Origin: Acanthochlamys bracteata
Taxonomy: Eukaryota > Streptophyta > Magnoliopsida > Pandanales > Velloziaceae
DNA: 64,000 nucleotides
Direction: 5' to 3'
Assembly (NCBI GenBank): GCA_019914995.1
Contig: CM034127.1
Location: forward strand, 2,914,001-2,978,000
Position 1 is the stretch's first letter; the number at the start of each line of letters is the position of its first letter. The translations under genes were made by a program, and so were the position numbers. The notes beneath the pieces are model-generated. The model was not told the DNA's origin. It was given only the letters and a program-made list of their open reading frames with translations, and made no database searches. Of this stretch, positions 1 through 11,931 are shown in pieces.

Positions 1-3000
1 GTTCCGGCTGAAATTTCCTCACTTGACATGCGGTAGTCTTGCAAGTTCAGGGGTTATACTTGCTATATATAATTTCACAGAGTTTGACAAGCAGGTCAAT
101 TTGAATGCTCTCCCGACTTTGTGCTATTCTATTCTGAGTGATTTTGCATTTTGCTCATGATTTTGTTGCTTCAGGTTGGAATTTCGGTGGGTTCTGAATG
201 CAAGGAAGTTCTTCGGGAAATAACCAAACTTGTGGAAGAACGACTGCAGTCAGATAAGAGATCTGTGAAAAGATTATTTAATGCAGCTATGGTGATGGTC
301 TTTGTCGTGCTTAATTCGAAACCTACTTTGCTTGGATGTAGGCCTTGTTTGGAGAATGCAACCCTCCTTTTCAACTTCAAAATATTTTCACAGTGCTCTA
401 ATTTTTTTTAAAAAAAGAATTGGAAGGCATGGTTGAACTATATGTCATAGAATCATTATATGCGCAAATTTTTGTTAAATCCCTAAAAGAAAAAGGCAAG
501 CTCGTTTCCCACAAAATCTAAAACAAGTTCCTTTTCTTCAAAAACTCCACTTTTCAGCAACTCTAAACATGTCCGTAGTGTATGGTGAATATACTAATGT
601 CAGAAGGCTTTTCACTTAGTAGTAAGGTTTTCTTCACGGAGCAAGTCTTTGAGGTGCCTCTTTCCTCTCTATTTGGCAAAATTTTGTATATCTCCTCCTT
701 TCATTCTCTACAATGAATGTTGTCTACAATAATGCAATCATGTGCATTTTGTCAACTGTAACATTAAGAATGTACTTTCCATCTTGTATCCAATTACAAT
801 GCAACTGTGAACCACTTTTACAATAGCACTCCCAAACAATATAAAAAATGAAAAGCTCTTATGCCTAACCCTCTTATTTAGAAAGCTCTTTACAGGAAGC
901 TCTTTCTGTTGCAGCTTAACTCCATCATTTTCAATCTTTGCAGCTTGAAAATGATGGGGACTTCCTTTACCTACTGGCTGATGCTGCTGTGATAGCGGTA
1001 CGAGTGATCATTGCTCAATGCTTTTCTAAGCTTCATTATTCTGTATCGATATCTTATGCTATGGATTCCTAATCTTTCAGATACAGTATGGTAATCAAGA
1101 TATACTATGTGTACCTCTGCTTGATGCTAAGAAGTCTGGAAAGGACCTGGTGGTAAGTTTTGCTTACTCTAAAAACCGAATGTAGGTCTTGAATATTCCA
1201 GTGTTGGTACAAAAGTTCCCCTAGTATTGTTATTAAGGTTTCTCATGTGAATTTTTAAGAAAGTTGACAAGCTGCTAAATAAGTGACACAAACAACTGTA
1301 AGTTGAGTGTTTTTAGGAAATATGTCAAAGTTCAGTACTGTTAATTTTACCTTTAATGTGTTTACAAACTGGAGACTTGTACAGATATGTGCCTTTTCTG
1401 GGCATACAGGAACTTGATAACAAAAATTCAGATAAACAATATCAAGTTAATAACTCTACCTTGCATCAAGCAACATCATATCTTTTAGAAGCATATGTCA
1501 GAAGGTCCTGCAGCAGGTTACCTTCGAGAAGCCTATGTCCAAGAATGTACCTTGTTACTTAACCCTGTTCAGATTGAGTACTTGGGGGCAGAGTGGCAGA
1601 AATTTGCTAATGATTCAGTCTTGTAGCAGTGGTGTTTCTTGTAGCAGGCTCATAGGATGTTGAATCCTTGTTGCTTACTTTATCTTATATCATTCTTACA
1701 TTAACACTTGCTCACTTTCAATTTAAAATTCTGAAAAAAGATAGAATGTTCCTGCTATCTAGCTGGTCTAATGAGAATTTTGTTTTTGTTCACTATAGGA
1801 ACATTAAAAGTATTCACTTTGCTTATATTGCACAATCCAGGCTTTTCATCTTTGCAGATCATGGCCTCTTTCATTCTTCTTTTTCTTTTTTTCTTTTTTG
1901 CATAATTAGGTCCGTCTGGTAAAAATGGTGGCATAATTATGTGTACAGTTGAGAATGTGTTTGCCACATGTTTGGTGCACGGACAAATCTTCTTAGCCGA
2001 GAATTTAGTACGTTTCTTCTAGTTGGAGGGGATGAGTTTATGTAAAACATTAAATGTAGGTAGGGCGCTTGCTTACACCAAGAGAGAGCATCATGGTCAG
2101 TCATAACAAAACTAACATTTGTAAAAAAGTCTTCACAGCTGTAGATATAGTAGTGCCACATCGGTGATTGCGACTTGTCAACAATTGCTGACAGTCTTGG
2201 AGTTCAATGTTGGAGGAGTACTATTTAAGCCTATTTTTCTTGTATCTAAGTTACATATTGATAGTTGTAATTACAAGCAAATTGTAGTGGATGCATTATG
2301 CATCATTGTACATCCTTTATCTTCCAAGAGATGTCCACCTAAATGACTACTTGGCTAGTCAAAATTACCTTATGCCTTATAGAGGATGAGCTTGGTTTTA
2401 CTTTATTGTGTACTTGACAGCATTCTGTTCAGTAGAAGCCGTGATTATCTAAACTCAAAGCACCTGTTTCTGTCTAAATATTGGTTGTGTATACGCACAA
2501 ATAAATAAGGTGATTTTCTTTTATGAATTTAGTTTCTAATATAAGATAAAATGATGTTGTGCGCTATTTTGAACTAAATGAAAGTTCTGAATCTGAGTTT
2601 ATGTTGTTTTGTTTTACTTCTTAAAGCTCGTTTTTTTATTGGTCTATGTAGCATCTGAATTGAAGGCTGTGATAGTTATTCTTTTGATTGTAGTTTCTCT
2701 AAACTATTACATGAAGATGACTTTTATGTAGGAAGCATATGCTAGCTATGTGAAAGACTACTACCTTGGTAGCTTTGGTGCATCAGTTCAAACTTATAAT
2801 CAGCATTACTTGAAGAATACAACACCTGGAGAGGATAGTGGTAATCATCATACAAACTTTGGTTTTAATAACCCTTTGTTGATTATTAATATATTTACTA
2901 TAAAATCATTTAGTTAGAAATTTTAGTTAATTCTGATAGCTCTTTTTATGTATTAACTTCCCTAGCGGATCGGTTATGGTGGTTCCAAGTTTGCAGTGAA

Positions 3001-6000
3001 GTGGCCTATTTTCAGGTTGCACCTTCAAATGATAGCATTCGTTCCTCAAAAATTGATACAAGGTACCTTCAACCTAATCACGTATGATTTTCTTTGTCTT
3101 TTCGGAGCTGTGCACTCAAAATTTTGACCCCATCTTCTTATCCATTTCAGTAATTTTAAGGCATGTATAGATTAAGTACAATTTATCTGCTTAAATCTAT
3201 GTAATTATATTAGAATAAGTGGACTTGTCTTTCAGTTCTTGATCATCATGATGTAGAAGGAAGTATATCTTCTCCATAGTTTTGATGATAATTATAAGAG
3301 TTGGGACTGCAACGGGGCTTACAAGTCTTTAGGAAAGGCAAGCAGGACTTAGAAGTCAACTTTACATGAAATAGCTGAGTTTTGCTGTCTACCGTTAAGG
3401 GCTAGACTTTCGCACTGTGGGCCTCCTAGGGAGATTAAATGACCAGCATCAAAAGTGATTGCCTGGGTGGCAAGGTTAATCACCCTGTATCTGAGTGATT
3501 GCCTTGGAGCCTAAGATGGCTAGTCAGCACTGAAGGAACCAGTACAAGATTAATATATTATTATAATTATGGGTCGCCAATTGCTAATCTTTGTGTTTCA
3601 AATCATTGTTATCTACCATTGGTTGCATCTGATATAATGATATTTACCCTAAAGTTCTTTGATGTTTAGACTGCAACCTTACTGGTATGTTTATCCTATA
3701 CATGGGGAGTGCTTATGAGTTTTTTGCAGTTCCGTTGATTTGATTATTATTCAACTTTTAGAAATGGATGTAGTAAGTTAATCTGAGAACAAAAAAATGG
3801 AATTTCGGGTTTCTGTTTTAAGATGTGTCTACAAATGCTGCTGCATGAAAAACAATGATAACGCGTTGGAGCATTTATCCTTTATGTCGTGGTTATCTTC
3901 TGCGATTTTATTGTTGGCGCTTATTATGCTATTTGAAGTGGTGTTGATGCCTTGCTTATACTGGGACGCATTGAAGATCAATTCTAAATGCAAGATTAGG
4001 TAATTATGATAGTTTGTAAAGAATAAGACTTTCTTTCAGCTAGCTGAGCAGTTTGAATACGATGGAGAGACGAGCTGACACTTAGTGCACCTCATGTAGA
4101 GCACTTCAAGCCATAGATATTGTGGCTGACCCACTGATGCTTCAATGTTCATCCTTTTTTGATTGCTGTAGGAGCAATACTATACTACCCCTCTTGAATT
4201 AATAGTGTCATATTAATTAAATCCTGATGCTAATCCAATTAATGTAAGGCCTCTATACCACTATGTGCCAGTTGATACCTTTAGGTTTGAACTGGATATA
4301 TTTTTATTCAGGTTTTGCTTGTAGGTACCATCTGGACCTATGCAAAAATGTCTTTGGTGAAGGTGTCTATCCTGAGGTTGCCGTGACCAACATATATTAT
4401 GGAGGCACAAGAATTGCTGGTAACTGAGTTCACTTGGTTTTATTTATATGCGTAATTGTCTTAGTACTTGTTCTGTTGTTGACTTGCTATTGTGAATTGA
4501 AAGAGGGAGCTATATTTTTTTGAGTGACACTCCGCTAAATTTCTTAACAAAAGTTAGTTTTCCATTTCTTTCATTCTTGCTACCCTACATATGTAGAAAA
4601 CGAACTTTACATGTCTCCTCTGTGGTTGGTTTCTTACTTTAACTTCCCCAAAAACCAAGAAGAATATGGTGCCTTTATGCTTGCAATTTTTTCGAGTGGC
4701 TAACAGCCCCTTGTATAATCTTGAGTAAACTATTATCGGTTTGGAACTTGTAAACAACTTCTGTGTGCATAGATGGTCTGGCATTTATAGGATCCTATAC
4801 AAATACAATTTTTTTTTTGCATATCTATTGATATTGTTCTCTTTAAAATACAACTTATATCCTTCAAGTGGATGCAATGATTTAAAAGTATGATGCATTT
4901 ATGCTGTTACTTGTGCAGAGGTTCATGTTTTTAAGGTTTAAATATGCAGGTTCTAAAATAGTTTTCACAAACGGCTCACAAGATCCATGGCGACATGCTT
5001 CTAAGCAGACTTCGTCACGTGATTGTGAGTTCGGATACATTTTTAAGAAATATTGATGATGTTATTAAATTTTAATTTAAGTTTTGTGATTATTTCGATA
5101 TACTATTTAGGAGGCTACTCTTCTTATGAACATCTTTACATGTTCAACAAACGGATAGCATCTCAAGACATGATGAATGCTTCTGATGAACCAGTTTAGC
5201 CTTGGGAGAATTATTATTGAGAAAGTTTCCAGCTGATTTTGGATGTGATTATTTTGATATACTATTTTGGAGGCTACTTTTCTTATGAACATCTTTACAT
5301 GTTCAACAAAGGGATAGCATCTCAAGACATGATGAATGCTTCTGATGAACCAGTTTAGCGGGAGAATTGTTATTGAGAAAGTTTCCAGCTGATTTTGATA
5401 ATGGATGCTTTTATTGGCAAGCGATAACTATCTTGGAGGATTATTTAAATTGACAGTTACTAGCTATTCAAAAGCTCCTTGAGGCACCGCCACTGCTTGC
5501 AATTGTCAAGAGTAGAAGTTTTGGTTTTCTTGACTTTCCATTTGTTATAGACTTTGCACTGACATCTCCTTTGAAATTTCAGTATAACCCCTGGCCATGT
5601 TGAAATATAGACTAAAGAAACTAGAAAGATATAATGCTGCTTGCTCAAACTCTAATATAATAAGCAGTCAGGGAGAGACTAAGAGTGATAAAATCCAAAA
5701 GTTGAAAGATAAAATCTATTCCAGAGCTGAAGGAGATTCATGACATTATAGTTGCAGATTAAATGCAGTATGACCGCTATTGGTTGCATTGACCTGTTGG
5801 ATGCTTAAAATGAAGTGAGATGTAGATGTTTCCATTATCTGTTAAGAAAAGTTTGTTAAATCTCTCGCTCTACTCTCCTTTGAATGACAGCAGCATGTTG
5901 TGATCATCTGCTTTGTATAGAGTTGTACGTCATGATTATAACGACCATGATCCAAAACGCGACTTCTGTGGGAACTAGTATTGAATGTGATGCAAGCAAT

Positions 6001-6611
6001 GAATACTAGTATGCAACCATGGTGGTGGCTCATGATGGTTAGAATCATAATAAATATAATTTCTGTTTTATACAGAAGTTATAAACCATGTCCTTGCTTC
6101 ATATGATGTTACTATCTAGAGCCAAAGTAGTTCTACAGTAGCTTATCTTTAGATCAGTTTTTTTATGGCCTTCTTGTTTAAGTCATTACTGGTTGATCAA
6201 GCTTAGCCTTATATTTTTTTATACAGTGCCTTCCTACATTATTAAATGTCACAACTGTGGGCATGGGAGTGATATGAGAGGATGTCCACAATCTCCTTTG
6301 ATAATTGAAGGTATGAACTTCTATCAATCCTTCTTCAACTTTTTTAACAATCTTCTCTGGGCTAAGGTATTAATAAATGATTATCCAATCTGGAAATGAA
6401 TCTGTCTTAGAAAAAGCCCTTCAAAAGAGTGATTTGATTAATTCAACCGCAACCTGTTCTATTTCTTCTTATTTATTTGTATTTCTTCATTCTAGGTAAT
6501 GCAGAAAACTGCACATCACCTGAAGCAGTACAGAAAGTCAGACAGGAAATAATACAAAACATGGACTTGTGGCTCTCACAATGTGAAAGTACAGGTAGGA
6601 GCGGGATCTGA
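1..6611 (+). CDS. Serine carboxypeptidase S28 family protein (EDA2-like), 3' part
   Basis: Secretory-pathway or vacuolar prolyl-type serine peptidase of family S28, related to Arabidopsis EDA2. Exons joined by splice sites and phase: 1-94, 175-291, 944-997, 1081-1152, 2732-2840, 2966-3062, 4325-4419, 4950-5024, 6227-6310 and 6496-6611. They give about 303 residues without a lesion. The visible part starts at FRLKFPHLTCGSLASSG, which in the family follows the nucleophile-serine motif by about ten residues, so that serine and the N-terminal ~190 residues lie outside the window. The family's catalytic Asp is visible in TNGSQDPWRH (exon 8) and the catalytic His in CHNCGHGSD (exon 9). The central LENDGDFLYLLADAA block and the final WLSQCE segment also match the family. 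The stop used is TGA at 6609-6611, reached by reading through a GTAGGA that could also serve as a donor, so the last few residues are less certain. Introns are large (up to 1.6 kb). Confidence 0.9.
5086..5399 (+). repeat. Tandem duplication inside intron 8 of the S28 gene
   Basis: Two direct copies of about 159 bp stand head to tail (about 5086-5244 and 5245-5399). Both contain the same long run from 'aggctac' through 'catgatgaatgcttctgatg' and end in 'gtttccagctgatttt'. They differ by a few substitutions and a short deletion after 'cagttta'. The copies are close in sequence, which suggests a fairly recent event. No splice signal or coding frame is evident in them. Confidence 0.9.
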
Positions 6612-8580
6612 AAGCATACCATGTTCGGTTGCGGTTGTTTTTGTCTCTTAATAAGCTGTTAGTTTTATATCTTCAGGACGATTGCTGCAAAATTGTTATT
6701 ATTTCCCGTTCTTTGACAATATTTTACATTCTCAATTTGGTGCTAAATGAAAGAAATACTTTATATGTTTTCTTCCTTTGAGGATCACTGAAGACGCTGC
6801 ACCTTTGCTGTTCGCTCAAATTGTCCAGCTCTTTGCTAATTTGAATTTATCTCTCACCTATTCCTTTATGAATGGTTTAAAGACTTATTAGTTACCAGAT
6901 TGTATTAATAGGAAGTATTTCTTGGGTTGATTTTATGCTGTGGTTATAAATCAAAATGTGTATAATGCTGTTTTTCTCTGCATGTTGTACGGCATTTAGT
7001 TCAAGAAACTGGAAGCTATAGTTCAAGAAACTGTAGCTTTTCATTTTTTACCAGCAGATTAGATCCCTAACTTTTGGTTAAAGGAAGTATAGAAGGAAGT
7101 ATAATTTCTTGTTTTGTTAATAGAAAAAACATGGTCAGTTGAGAGCATTTGAACTTCAAAAGTGCATGTGATTTCTAGTCTCCACCTCAGTAGACAAAAT
7201 ACTCCAGAGTTAACGTAAGAGATGCAAGTATGAGTCATCTCAAGGCTAATCTTTGGAAAGGTATCGTGTTTGTGATTAGATAAGTTTTTCTTGTTTTTAT
7301 TAATTTTATGATGTTTCCAAAGGTTAATAGGAGCTTTAGTGAAGATGCGTATGCTTGCTTTCTTGTGGAAATGAATCATGTAGCTTCAATAGGTGAACTC
7401 GCTTCATATCAGAGTCACAAGCATCCTCTTTTTGAATTTATGTAATTTTAAGTTTGGTGTTTCCGAAATATTTAATATCTCCATTTCTCTGTAATCTATA
7501 TGCAGGACTTGAGGATCGCCCCAGTTTTACTCTGCAGCTTAGAAGCATTTCCTCTGCTAGGTGGTGAAACTGTAACCTCTCTGATGTCTCACCTGAGAGA
7601 GTGTGGAGGTAAACAAATTTGTAAGTCAAATAACTCGGTTTAGCTAATGCAGCTGGAGGTCTGTATTTTCCAGAAGAATGCAATTTCCTTAAATTATGGT
7701 CAGCGATTTATGGAAATCCTGTGAAAAGGCTTATGGTCATTGCGACTTCACTTAGCTTAAGCTTTATCAGGGCTTGATCAACCGCTGTAGTAGTAGAGCA
7801 TGGTCTGCAAATGAACTATTGAACTTGGGGTACAATGATTATTTTGTAGGAGTTAAGTTAATATATTATTAGCATTGTTGAACAATCAAGATGTTTTCTA
7901 CAAAGACTTCCAATAATTAGATGTTGCAGGATGGCAAGTCCTACTTGAAAAGTTCATTCTGCATAACATCTTATACTACTTTTCAGTAGTAAGTTATGCT
8001 CAATGTCTGATTTCACTGGCAACAAATTATTAACTAACACAAGAAGGTACTCAATGCACAAAAAGAGTCTTCCATGCCTATATGGAAAGAATGACAAAGT
8101 GTTCTTAGTTGCCTATAAAAAATAATCTTACTTTGGGACTTCTCAAAATTTGTTTTTAACTCAAAAAATAAAAATTATTAACATATAATTTATTAATATT
8201 TCACATCTTTTAATAATTTTTAATAATTTTTTATTAATTTATTTAAAATTTAAAAATAATAATAAAATTAATATAAAAATTTACGTAATAAAATTGTATT
8301 ATTATTTTTTGATCCAGTAAAAAGATTTTTTTTTAAAAAACGTCTTTTATGAAGACTCACTCCCTTCGTACGCAACTCAATTAAACATTCAAACTAAAGT
8401 CGGTGCGGGTTCAGAGTCAACCAAACGGGTTGGTAAACGGATCGGAGACAAAAAAGTCGAAGAGGATTAGGCGGCAAGCAAAAACAAACTAGCAAAGCAA
8501 ACGAGAAGGCTAGCAGTAGATGCTGCGGTAGTCGCCTCTGAAACTCTTCGCTGTATAATTTCCCATTCGGATCTATAATC
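6612..8580. other. Intergenic stretch, 3' flank of the S28 gene
   Basis: This holds the 3' flank of the S28 gene and then AT-rich DNA. I see no coding exon that I can support. A segment at 7505-7562 follows a plausible acceptor and stays open for about 19 codons, but it matches nothing I recognise. The end, from about 8350, turns GC-richer and pyrimidine-rich, as expected just upstream of a plant transcription unit. Confidence 0.5.
8155..8345. repeat. AT-rich MITE-like remnant
   Basis: Almost pure A/T sequence of about 190 bp. Its short runs ('aaaaataaaaatt', 'acgtaataaaattg') recur in many AT-rich blocks in this window. I could not find clear terminal inverted repeats, so the boundaries are approximate. 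Confidence 0.45.
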
Positions 8581-9622
8581 CCTTCGCTTTTTCTCATCTC
8601 CTTTCGCTCTCTAGCGCCCTTGAGGTAAACCTCTCTCTCTCTCTTCCTCTCTTGCTTCTACTTGCTAGGGTGGTTGTTGGGTTCTTGCTCCATTGATCAT
8701 CTTCGGTTTATCGAGTTTGAATGTCCAAATGTTTTTCTATTTTTTTCCTTCTAATTTTGTTGTTTGTCTTTGTTTTTTAAACCCTTGTAACTCGGTTGTA
8801 GATAGAACGGTTGGTGTTTTCAGATGAAGCAATTCGTTTGTGTTCTGTGCTTGTAGTTTGAAAGCCTGGATATGGTAGGTGAGCTATAGAACATTTCTGT
8901 AGTGATTTTTTTATGAGATAAGATGGCACTTTTTGTGGCTATAACAGGAATTTTGATTCTTCATTTTTACTGATTCTTTTGGGATTGAATGAGGATATAA
9001 TCAAGTTCTATCATGGTGCTGGTATTTGAGCGTGTTCTTTAATGGAAGTGGCACTGAATAGAAGGAGATTATAGTTTGTTTTCAGGAAAGTGTAATGGAT
9101 GAAATCGATATTTGATTCAAGTGATAATTGATGATCCTCAGTGCACCTGGAACTCCATTTCAGGTTATCAAGAACCTCAGGGTCCGTGGTGATTGCGACA
9201 CATTGTGAAGTTCATAACAAAGCTTGAAGATGGGAAAATCATCGTGAGAGACTCCAGGGTTTTCATCACTTCAAGAACGATGAATGTTCTTGTGGCGATT
9301 GCTGGTGACAGGTTGAGATGTTAGCTCCTTTAGGGATGTAGTGTGTTTGCAGCTATGACAAGTTCTTTTTTTTTATTGCATGTCTGCATAGTAGCTAGTA
9401 TTCCCAAAGCATGGTTAGTCTGAAAATATCTCAAGTAGTGTCTCCCTGCAGACGAATCCGTGATGAACTTGCAAATAGAAATGCGGGAACTACTTATTCA
9501 ACCAGAAAGAAGCTTAAGAGGATTACTTGAATAGAACGGAAGCTCTCCTTTTTTAATAGTTCCCCTGCTTCCTTCTGCAGGAAATTTATGCATTACGGGC
9601 TCAGTTAGAAGCTGCAGTGTGA
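8581..9622 (+). pseudogene. Small unidentified spliced gene, probably broken
   Basis: A CT-rich leader with a plausible donor near 8623 is followed by coding-like segments. From ATG 9280 the frame runs to a donor at 9311, joins in phase to an exon from 9452 (RIRDELANRNAGTTYSTRKK...), and stops at ITstop near 9532. A third segment, 9581-9622, follows a good acceptor and reads EIYALRAQLEAAV then stop, which would extend the basic region into a short coiled coil. However, no GT donor exists between the two. Upstream, the same frame is open back to a TGA near 9193, reading KFITKLEDGKIIVRDSRVF. I do not recognise the protein. Either a donor mutated and the gene is dead, or this is a transcribed non-coding locus. 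The true start and exon set are uncertain. Confidence 0.35.
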
Positions 9623-11931
9623 TGTTATAAACTACCGCATTGTTACCTTTGTTTGGATATCTGCTGTTGGTCTGGCTGTAATTCACCTGTTGATGTAATC
9701 CATCATAAAGCTGCTAATTGGTGCTTAGTTTCCTAACTCGAACTAAGGAATAGCATTTTCTAGCCGTAGAAAGATACATAGAATTGTAGCTTTTCTCGTT
9801 TCCTGTGATTATTGAGTATTTGAGTGCTATCTTACTATTGTTCAATCATTGTACCACATTTCATGCTCTCAAACTTCATATCTTTTGGTTTCTTTATGAC
9901 ATGAAGCCAATTGCTCATTTTTACAATATATAATGCATGCATTATGTCAAGTGTGATCAATTCACGCGCTGTTATCAGAAAGGATAAGTTGACGAATTAG
10001 TTGATGATATCTACATTATCTGGTTTAGTAAAAAGTTGATGTCATATGATCTGACTTTAGTAATGTAAACTTTAATATTGGACAAAGTATACACGATAGA
10101 ACTGTTGGTGGTGTTTCTACATAATTGTGTTTATCGGTAAAAAACATTCTAAATAGGTTTTAGGTAAACATCAAAAGCAAGGTATTATTCACTATCTTAT
10201 CATCTTGAACGGAAAGCACTGGAGTCTGCTATCGTTCTCTTGCCAAGCATCCTCAAAATAAAACCCTTTATTTGCTGTCTTTCCTTTTTGTGCTTCTCAA
10301 GGAATGCTTTGGTTTCTTTCTGTCCCTTCTATTTCCAATAAAAGGCAGCGGTCCCCTAGTTGCATTATTGATACAGTGGGAAAGCTGATAGGAATTTTGT
10401 TTGCTTTCCTGATGCATTAGGCTTGTGAAAGTTTAGGCTGAATCCGTTTTTGCGTTAACAATTTTGTATTGGCTAATGGGTGAAGCCTACTCATCTGAAC
10501 ATTGAATTCATACTTCCTCTATTCATAATTATGATCAAACAAGCACGTCTATGGCCATGAAAATGACGGAACAAGGAATACACTTCTATGGATTGGAGAA
10601 AATAATTAGAAGCCAACTTTTCTCAGAGTTCGTCTATCCCTTTATGAAGGCGCTGAGCAATATCATTGTTCCTAAGCATATATGTTGACATCTTATCTTA
10701 GCACTTGCCGTTACCATGACCACTGCTTTGCATCTTAGCTTCTGTATTTGGTGATCTGAATGCATGCATCAAACGGTTTCTATAAAATTTTCTTTCTGGC
10801 GAACATCTAATGCAAGGCATAGAGCATATTAACTCTCAATTATTTAGTTTACTAGTGACATCTTCTGATGCTTTCTTTTGGATCAAACGGCAAAGGATCA
10901 GCAGCCGTCGCCCTGGGTATTGAAACAAGAGATTTTTGGACTACTTGGACCATAAAAGGTCCAAGTCATTCTTATGTTTAGCAGTGATGCAGGATTCATT
11001 TTGCAATGATATTGCTAATTTAAGTTGTAACAATGTTAAAGTCCTAAAAATTCTCTCTATGTAAACCTCGGGCACAATTTAGAACTTTGTTTCCAAGAAG
11101 TTTCATATTTATAACCGTAGTGCCTGAGTTGTTATACCATGAAAAATTGAGTGGCTTCAGTCGCTGTATCACCACCACTCACCAATCTTCAATCGTCATC
11201 ATTGTTATTACTATGAAACCTTCATAACACACACTGCTGCTGATCTCCATTCCTTTGAGAAATTTCAACGTAAAATATTCCTTTCCTTAATCGAGATAAA
11301 AGGATAAAAGAAAATAATTGTGAAAAGAAAAGGTTTCATGGTGTTATTCTTGGAAGGAAAAACAAGTACTTATCAATTTTGATAACGTCCATCGTGTCTG
11401 GATGTGCATACAAGTCAAAACCCCATTGCTTTTTGTTCCATTAGATTCAAAACGCGTGCAGTTCTGGTGCTTGACCTTTTCATTATGCAAATGCACTTCA
11501 TAGTGATCGACACGAGTCTGCATCCAACTACTCACAACAGAAAACGTACACGCGTGTAGATTCTTTTTCTTTTGCTTCCATGGTGTATACAGAAAATCGT
11601 GGATCAATGCAACCCACTCTCGAATGTTGAAGAAAATTTCTAGTATATAGCTCAACCAAAATGTTTGCAACAACTGATTGTAGATACTCTTGTCAAAAGT
11701 TTAATTACACATTTTGCAACAGTACTAATGATGAATATATCATGTTTATTCAATTCTATACATCCACAATTAAGCAAGCAATATATTTTTAGGAAAGAAA
11801 ACCAACCAATAACACACCAACTGGGATGAAACATGTTGTTTTATTTGTTTCATTAACACTAGTAATGAAAGATAGAAGATGTACTCTCTTGGACTAGTTC
11901 CCTAAGTGCATAGTACGTAGATCTGTGGTTC
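9623..11931. other. Intergenic stretch without a supported gene
   Basis: There is no recognisable coding segment on either strand. A 109-residue open frame on the minus strand at 11344-11673 has no recognisable domain and biased, low-quality composition. A perfect 9-bp inverted repeat with a six-base loop lies at 10943-10966. The last few hundred bases are the 3' flank of the P450 gene, which reads leftward. Confidence 0.5.

Noticed and set aside
11344..11673. 109-codon minus-strand open frame downstream of F5H
   Set aside because: It has no recognisable domain and no splice context, and its composition is like random AT-rich sequence.
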